A stretch of DNA of 51,842 nucleotides from Chara braunii (Eukaryota > Streptophyta > Charophyceae > Charales > Characeae): NCBI GenBank assembly GCA_003427395.1, contig BFEA01000051.1, positions 2,521,074-2,572,915 on the forward strand, written 5' to 3'. The translations under genes and the position numbers were made by a program. This document shows, piece after piece, positions 45,389-51,842 of the stretch. The first letter of the stretch is position 1, and every line of letters begins with the position of its first letter. Under the pieces are notes generated by a model, which saw only the letters and a program-made list of their open reading frames with translations, made no database searches and was not told where the DNA came from.

Positions 45389-45860
45389 GGGTTCAGTCCT
45401 GCAATTTTGAAGTACCAACTCTGACGATTTTTTATGCTCAAAAGAATTAAGCAAAACATTTAAAAAATTGCGATCCTGTAGATTAGGTTTGATCTTTCCT
45501 GGAAAAGTATCAAAAAAATAAAGGAAACAAATTTGGACCTTGAAATAAATGTCGTGCCGTTTCGTTGCATTGCTCATTTTTGTCATTATGGCACGTGTTG
45601 GCCAACGAAAAAAGTACCCCAACTTTCACGATTTTTTACGCACAGAAGGATGACTCAACAACTCTGCAAATTGAAGGGTCTGTAGATTTGGTCGTGATTT
45701 TTCCACAAAAAGAAAATAAAAAAAATTAAGAAAATATTTAAGATCGTGAAATAAATGTCACGATAATTCGTCCTATATTCTTTGTTGTTTTTGCTGCAAA
45801 AATATGGATCGAAGTCCGAAGTGTAAGAGGCAGGGACTGACCCGCAACTTTGAAACAAAA
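45389..45860 (+). repeat. ~200-bp diverged tandem repeat
   Basis: Two units with GACGATTTTTTATGC / CACGATTTTTTACGC, CTGTAGATT, then ACCTTGAAATAAATGTCGTG / GATCGTGAAATAAATGTCACG. A third start, with GACCCGCAACTTTGAAA, lies at 45838 and leads into the microsatellite. Confidence 0.7.
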
Positions 45861-45877
45861 CAACTATTCTACGATAC

Positions 45878-46043
45878 ACACACACCGACACACATGTGTG
45901 ACATGCACACACCTACATACATTTACACACACGTGTGACGCACACACACACACTCACACACTCACACACAAACACACAAACACACACACACACACAAACA
46001 CGCACACACCGGGACACACACACACATACACACACACACATGT

Positions 46044-46111
<68 letters not shown>

Positions 46112-46112
46112 T
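45878..46112 (+). repeat. (CA)n-rich microsatellite
   Basis: CA repeats with ACACGT and CCGGGACA interruptions, then a pure CA tract (46061-46110). Confidence 0.95.
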
Positions 46113-46249
46113 CATCAGTCCAATGCATTCCAGACAGACTGTCGGGGTTCAACCTTTTGATAAGTCGGTGAAAGTACGATCAAACAATCTGGCACAGTCC
46201 GAAGTGTGGAGGGCAGGGGGTTGACCCGCAACCTTGGAAAAAAACAACT

Positions 46250-49200
46250 ACTCTACGACACTCTACTCTACAACACTCTACAACACTCTACTCTACGACA
46301 CTGTGCGACACTCTTATCTAATCTACTCTACTCAACTTTACTCTACTTCACTCTACTTCACTCTACTTCACTCTACTTCACTCTACTCTACTCTACTCTA
46401 CTCTACTCTTATTTTCTCTCCTCTACTACACTCTACTGTATTTTACTCTACTCTACTCAATGACACTCTACTCTACACTACGACACTCTACTCTATTCGA
46501 CGACACTCTACTCTATGATACTCTTCTCTGCGACACTCTACTCTATAATATTCTACTCTACGACACTCTACTCTATAACACGCTACTCTACAACACTCTA
46601 CTTTACTCTAGTCTACGACACTCTACTCTATTCTACGACACTCTACAACACTCTATGAAATTGTACTCTACTCTACTCTACTCTACGACACTCTACTACA
46701 CTCTATGACACTCTACTCTTCTCTACTCTATGACACTCTACTCTTCTCTACTCTATGACACTCTACTCTTCTCTACTCTATGACACTCTACTCTTTTCTA
46801 CTCTACTCCACTCTAATTCACTTTACTCCAGCTTACAATACGACAATTTATTCTACTCTACTGTACTCTACTTCACTTTACAGTCCTCTACTCTCCTTTT
46901 CTTTCCTCTATGACACTCTACTGTACTCTAATCTTCTCTACATTATTCTATTGTACTCTACTCTACTCTACTCTACTCTACAATACTCTACTCTACTCTA
47001 CCCTACTTTACCCTACTCTACTCTACTCTACTCTTTACTACTCTACGACACTTTACTCTACTTTACTCCACTCTACTCTCCTTTACTCTCCTTTACTCTT
47101 CTTTACCTTGCTCTACTCTACAACAATCTATAATAGTTTACTTTACTCTACAACAATCTACTCTACTATACTCTACGACATTTAATAGTACTCTACTGTC
47201 TCTACGACACTTTACTCTTCTCTACAACACTCTAATCCACGAAACTATACGACACTCTACTATACTCAACTATACTCTACTCTACGACACTCTGCGACTC
47301 TTTACTCTACGACACTCTACGACACTCTATGTTATGACAATGTACTCTATTTTACAACACTCTACGTCATTCTACAGTGCTCTACGACACTCTACAAAAC
47401 TATACAAAACTCTACAAAACTCTACAAAACTCTACTCTACGACACTATACGACACTATACTCTACTATACCACACTCTACGACACTGTTCTATATCCTAT
47501 GACACTCTACGACACACTACAAAACTCTACTCTACTCTACTCTACTCTACTCTACTCTACGACACTCAGCTCTATTCTACGAGAATCTACTCTACTATAC
47601 TCTACTATACTCTACTCTAAGACACTATACAACACTCTACTTTACTCTATTCTACGACACTCTACAACACTTCACTTTTCACTACTCCACTCTACTTTAC
47701 TCTGCACTACCCACTCTACTCTTCTTTAATGTACTCTACACTACTACACTCAACTCTACTTTAAGACATTGTACAATACTCTACTCTACAACACTCTACG
47801 ACACTCTACCACACTCTACTCTACTCTACTTTACAACACTCTACTCTACTCTACTTTACGAGACTTTACAACATTCTACGATACTCTACTATACTCTAGT
47901 ACACTCTACTGTACTCTATGACACTATATTCTACTCTACGACACTCCATGACACTCTACTCTACTCTACGACATTGTACTCTACTCTATTTACTCTATTC
48001 TACTTTACGACATTCTACTCTACTCTATGACACTCTAAGACACTGTACTCTATTCTACGACACTGTACTCTACTCCACTCTACGACACTCTACTCTACTT
48101 AACGACACTCCACGACACTCTATGACACTCTTCTCTACTCTACGACACTGTACTCTACTCTACTCTACGACACTCTACTCTACTCAACGATACTTTACGA
48201 CACTTTACTTTACTCTACGACACTCTACTTTGCTCTATGACACTCTATGACTTTCTATGATACTTTACTCTATTTTACGACACTCTACGACACTTTACTG
48301 AAGTTTACTCTACTCAACTCTACTTCATTCTACTCTACTTTACTCTACTCTGCAACACTCTACTCTACAATACTCTATGTCATTCTACTTTACTCTACTT
48401 CACTCTACGCTACGACACTCTACTTTTTGATACTCTACGACACTATATTCTACTTACTCTACGACACTGTACCTTACTCTACTCGACGACACTCAACTTT
48501 ACTCTACTCTACTCTACTTTACTCTGCTCTATAACACTCTACTTTATGATACTCTATGGCACTTTACGACACTTTACGACACTTTGCTCTACTCTACTCT
48601 ATTCTGCTCTACTCTACTCTACTCTACTCTACTCTACCCTACTCTACGACACTAGGATACTCTACTCTATGACACTCTACTCTATAACACTCTAGTCTAT
48701 TCTACAATACTCTACTTCATTGTATGATATTTTGCTCTACTCTACTTTTCTCTACAATATTCTACTCTACTCTACAACACTCTACTCTAGTCCACTCTCC
48801 TCTACGACACTCTACTCTAGTCCACTCTACTCCACTTTACTCTTCTCTACAATACGACACTCTACTCTACTCGACGACACTCTACTCTACCATACTCTAC
48901 TCTACTATACTCTACTATACTTTACGACACTCCTCTACTCTACCATAGTCTACTCTCCTCTACGGCACTCTACTATACTTTACTCTACGAGACTCTATGA
49001 TATTCTACTGTACTCTAGGACACTCTACTTTACTCTAGTCTACCCCGCTCTACTCTATACCCTTCGCTACTCTACTCTACTCTATTTTACCCTGCTCTAT
49101 TCTACTCGACTCTAATCTACCCTGCTCTGCTCTACTCTACTCCCCTCTGCTCTACTCTACTCTACTGTACTTTATTCTACGACACTCTACTTTACTTTAC

Positions 49201-50615
49201 TCTACGACACTCTATTCTACTCTACAATACTCTACTCTACTTAATGACAGTGTACTCAACTCTACTCTAGGACATGGTACTCTACTCCACTCTACTCCAC
49301 TCTACAATACTCTACTCTACTCTACGACACTCTACAACACTCTACGATACTCTACGACACTTTACTTTACGACACTCTATGACACTCTACTCTACTCTAC
49401 GACACTCTACTCTACTCTGCGACACTCCACTCTATGGCACTGTACTCGACGACACTCTACAACACTCTACAACACTCTACGACTCTCTACTCTACTCTAC
49501 TCTACTACAGGACAATCTACTCTACTCTACTATACTCTACAACAATTTACTCTCCTCTATGACACTTTACTGTAATGTACTCGACGACACTCTGCGACAC
49601 TTTACTCCACTCTAAGCCACTCTTCTCTACTCTACTCTACTCTAATCTACGACAATCTACTCTATGATACTATACTCTATGACACTTCACTCTCGTTTAC
49701 GATATTGTACTGTGCTTTACCTTACGATACTTTATAACACTCTACTTTATTCTATGACACTTTACCCTACTCTATGACACTCTACTCTACTCCACTCTAC
49801 GACAATCTACTCTATTCTACGAAACTCTATGACACTCTACGACATTCTATTGTACGACGCTCTACTCTACTGTATTGTGTGACACTCTACTCTACTATAC
49901 TCTACTCTACGACAATATATTGTACTCTACGACACTACACTCTACTTTACTCTATGACACTCAACTATACTCCACTCTATGACACTCTACTATGCTCTAC
50001 TCTATGACACTCTACTCCACTCTACTTTACCCTATAATACGACACTCTACTTTACTTTACTCTACTTTACTTTACTCTACTCTACTCTACTCTACTCTAC
50101 TCTACTCTACTCTACTCTACTCTACTCTACTCTGCGACACTTTACTGTACTATTCCACACTCTAGTGCAGTCTACTATACTACACTCTACTCTACTCTAC
50201 TCTACTCGACGATACTCTACTCTACTCTACTCTAGTCTACTCTACTCTACTATACTTTATTCTACTTTTCTCTACTCTACTCTATGACACTTTGTACTAC
50301 TCCACTCCACTTTACTCTACACTACTCTACCCTACCCTACTCTACTCTACTATACTCTACTTCACTCTACTCTACTCTACTCTAGTCTACGACGCTCTCT
50401 GCAACAACATTCTTAAACACTCTACGATACTCTGTGCAATCAGATTCTCCAACACTCTACTCTACTCTACTAAACTGTACTCTACTCTACTCTACTCTAC
50501 TCTACTCGACTTTATGACACTTTAATTTACTCTACTTTACTTTACGACACCCTACTCCATGACAGTCTACTCTGCTCTACGACACTCTCCTCTACTCTAT
50601 GGTACTTTCTTTACC
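46250..50615 (+). repeat. Pentanucleotide satellite of ACTCT and ACGAC words (4.3 kb)
   Basis: Almost the whole region can be parsed into 5-bp words: mostly ACTCT, mixed with ACGAC, ATGAC, ACAAC, ATACT and close variants. The plus strand is very poor in G. Because the period is 5, each frame repeats every 15 bp and yields long Tyr/Ser/Thr/Leu-rich open frames, which are artefacts. Word order varies along the array, and pure ACTCT runs occur near 50070-50135. Confidence 0.95.
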
Positions 50616-50863
50616 GTTTCGGTAGTTTTTGTTGGGGGCGTAACCTGCACCACCCGCATTGAGGACGTTAAGCTATTCGTCAATTAAACTTAAACGTCAT
50701 AACCAGTTTTAGACTACTATTTATTACTTTTTTTTTCTTTTTTTTTATCGTTGTCTCAGTCTATGTGAATGATCCGTATTATGTTGCCTACAACATTTCT
50801 TATTTATGTGGGCATGGCCCGCACCGCCCACACCGTGGTCGCTTAACTATATAATATATATAC
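50616..50863. other. Short unique spacer after the satellite
   Basis: No gene. Contains a T-rich run near 50728-50747 and two related CACCGCCCACA/CACCACCCGCA words. Confidence 0.45.
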
Positions 50864-50908
50864 ATGTTGCTCGGTAAACAATACGTGGAGAGGGGTTGTA
50901 ACAAACTT
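50864..50908 (+). repeat. Dispersed motif GTTGCTCGGTAAAC...TGTAACAAACT, copy 2
   Basis: Follows a short TATA tract and is followed by T and CT tracts, as in copy 1. Confidence 0.7.
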
Positions 50909-50965
50909 TTTTTTTTTTTTTTTTTTTCTCTCTCTCTCTTTCTCTCTCCCTCTCTCTTTTTGTAT

Positions 50966-50998
<33 letters not shown>

Positions 50999-51001
<3 letters not shown>

Positions 51002-51741
51002 GGTTGTCAGGCCGAACGTACGGAGGCCCCTAAGCTGACCCCCGAATGTTCGGGCATTCTGATCCCCGTACGGGGGCCGAACTTGAAGGGGGTCGGACCC
51101 CGCAAAAATATATTTTGATACCTAAATATTATTATATTTTTCTGAATGGTTTTTTGTGAGTTCTTTGTGATGTAAATTATCTCCCTCTTAATTTTGACGC
51201 CATTTTGTTTAGCCAAAACAAAATGAAAAATAGGCAAAGATGGTGGTGTCAAAACTTGCTTGCCCACTCACTAATTTGCTTTCTCTTTCTTTTCATATTT
51301 TATTTTTTCTTTATTTCGAGGTATGACAAAAATTATTATTTTTTCAAACTTTATTTGTAGATTGTCTATTATTTAAGATACACATATATAAATTTTCATG
51401 GCATTTGTCGCAACCAACAAAGAAAGAAAAATCACCAAAGATGGCGGTGTCAAAAACGTGCTCGCCCACTCAAATTCATTCTCGTTTTATTATTTCTAAT
51501 TTTCATTATTGTTATTTCTTTTTAGTATTTGAATTTTATTTCAAATTTGGTAGAAAACTTGGATGTAACTTTGAGGCAAATGTTGTTCAGTTTATTTTTC
51601 TGCATAACATATATTGTTTTTAGATTTTTTGGATTGTGTTTTTCTTTTGTTTTCTTTTTTGGATCCACGTTCGGCCAAACGCGTCGAGAGGGGGTGCCGA
51701 ACGTCCCGGCATTCGGCCCGTCCCGAACGCCAGCAACCCTG
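50999..51741. mobile_element. hAT-type MITE (743 bp) in a TA tract
   Basis: The ends are CAGGGTTGTCAGGCCGAACG and, on the other strand, CAGGGTTGCTGGCGTTCGGG. The flanks TATATATA and TATATATC could be an 8-bp duplication with one change, but the TA tract makes this ambiguous. CAGGG ends with 8-bp duplications are typical of hAT elements. Internally there are two related segments with AAAGATGGYGGTGTCAAAA (near 51237 and 51437). No transposase. Confidence 0.7.
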
Positions 51742-51756
51742 TATATATCGTCACAA

Positions 51757-51831
51757 ACAGAACTGCCCGGTAAACCATAGGCAGAGAGAGAGAAGAGGAC
51801 AACAAACGAGGGGCTGTGACAAACTGTTTCG
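51757..51831 (+). repeat. Dispersed motif, copy 3
   Basis: CTGCCCGGTAAACCATAGGC, a GA tract, then GGGGCTGTGACAAACTGTTT. Diverged from copies 1 and 2 but in the same order. It is cut off from its TA tract by the hAT-type MITE. Confidence 0.6.
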
Positions 51832-51842
51832 TCGGAGTTTCA

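Noticed and set aside
46234-50525. Many 75-130 residue Tyr/Ser/Thr/Leu-rich open frames
   Set aside because: They come from a 5-bp satellite in which stop codons are rare in some frames; there is no protein signature.

Overview
This is repeat-dominated nuclear DNA from a eukaryote with a large genome. It carries long homopolymer and dinucleotide tracts, many non-autonomous DNA transposons, a 4.3-kb pentanucleotide satellite, broken retroelement pieces and one long decayed multidomain gene. There is no bacterial gene organisation, no rRNA and no intact tRNA. The C48/Ulp1 protease, the Mutator-like and hAT-like MITEs and the intron style suggest the green lineage. A streptophyte alga such as Chara is my best guess from overall style, not a demonstrated match.

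Layout. 1-4260, 11545-15800 and 30790-34890 (inverted) are three diverged copies of one long non-coding repeat, here called R1; a fourth fragment lies at 40765-40990 (inverted). The copies differ by MITE insertions, and a sibling copy shows the empty site for two of them. A second repeat (R2) follows R1 at 7600-8500 and 16500-16780. 4260-7140 holds a CAG-rich minisatellite and three hairpins with compensating stem changes. 17.4-21.8 kb is mostly featureless apart from a coiled-coil gene remnant near 19 kb.

21910-28649 is the only substantial coding region. Nine coding blocks on the + strand, plus one well-supported GT-AG intron (27171-27840), look like one decayed gene for a protein of about 2,000 residues. 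The order is: charged, NLS-bearing N-terminus; ParB/sulfiredoxin-like domain; long uncharacterised region; degenerate methyltransferase-like domain; low-complexity linker; a 57-residue tandem repeat; C-terminal Ulp1/C48 protease with His, Asp, Gln and Cys all kept. ParB plus DNA methylase is a pairing known from phages and prokaryotic mobile elements; joining it to a eukaryotic SUMO-type protease is the most interesting thing here. The copy has six in-frame stops and about five frameshifts, so it is probably a dead or dying member of a mobile family.

28.6-30.8 kb has tandem repeats and a MULE-type MITE with a 10-bp target duplication. 35.2-36.3 kb (- strand) is a broken gag/ORF1p-like gene with a CCHC zinc knuckle. 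37-46 kb holds SINE-like tRNA-derived pieces, a 334-bp fold-back element, tandem repeats and dense microsatellites. 46.25-50.6 kb is a G-poor pentamer satellite. The window ends in a hAT-type MITE inserted in a TA tract. The long apparent reading frames in the satellite and microsatellites are artefacts of periodic DNA.
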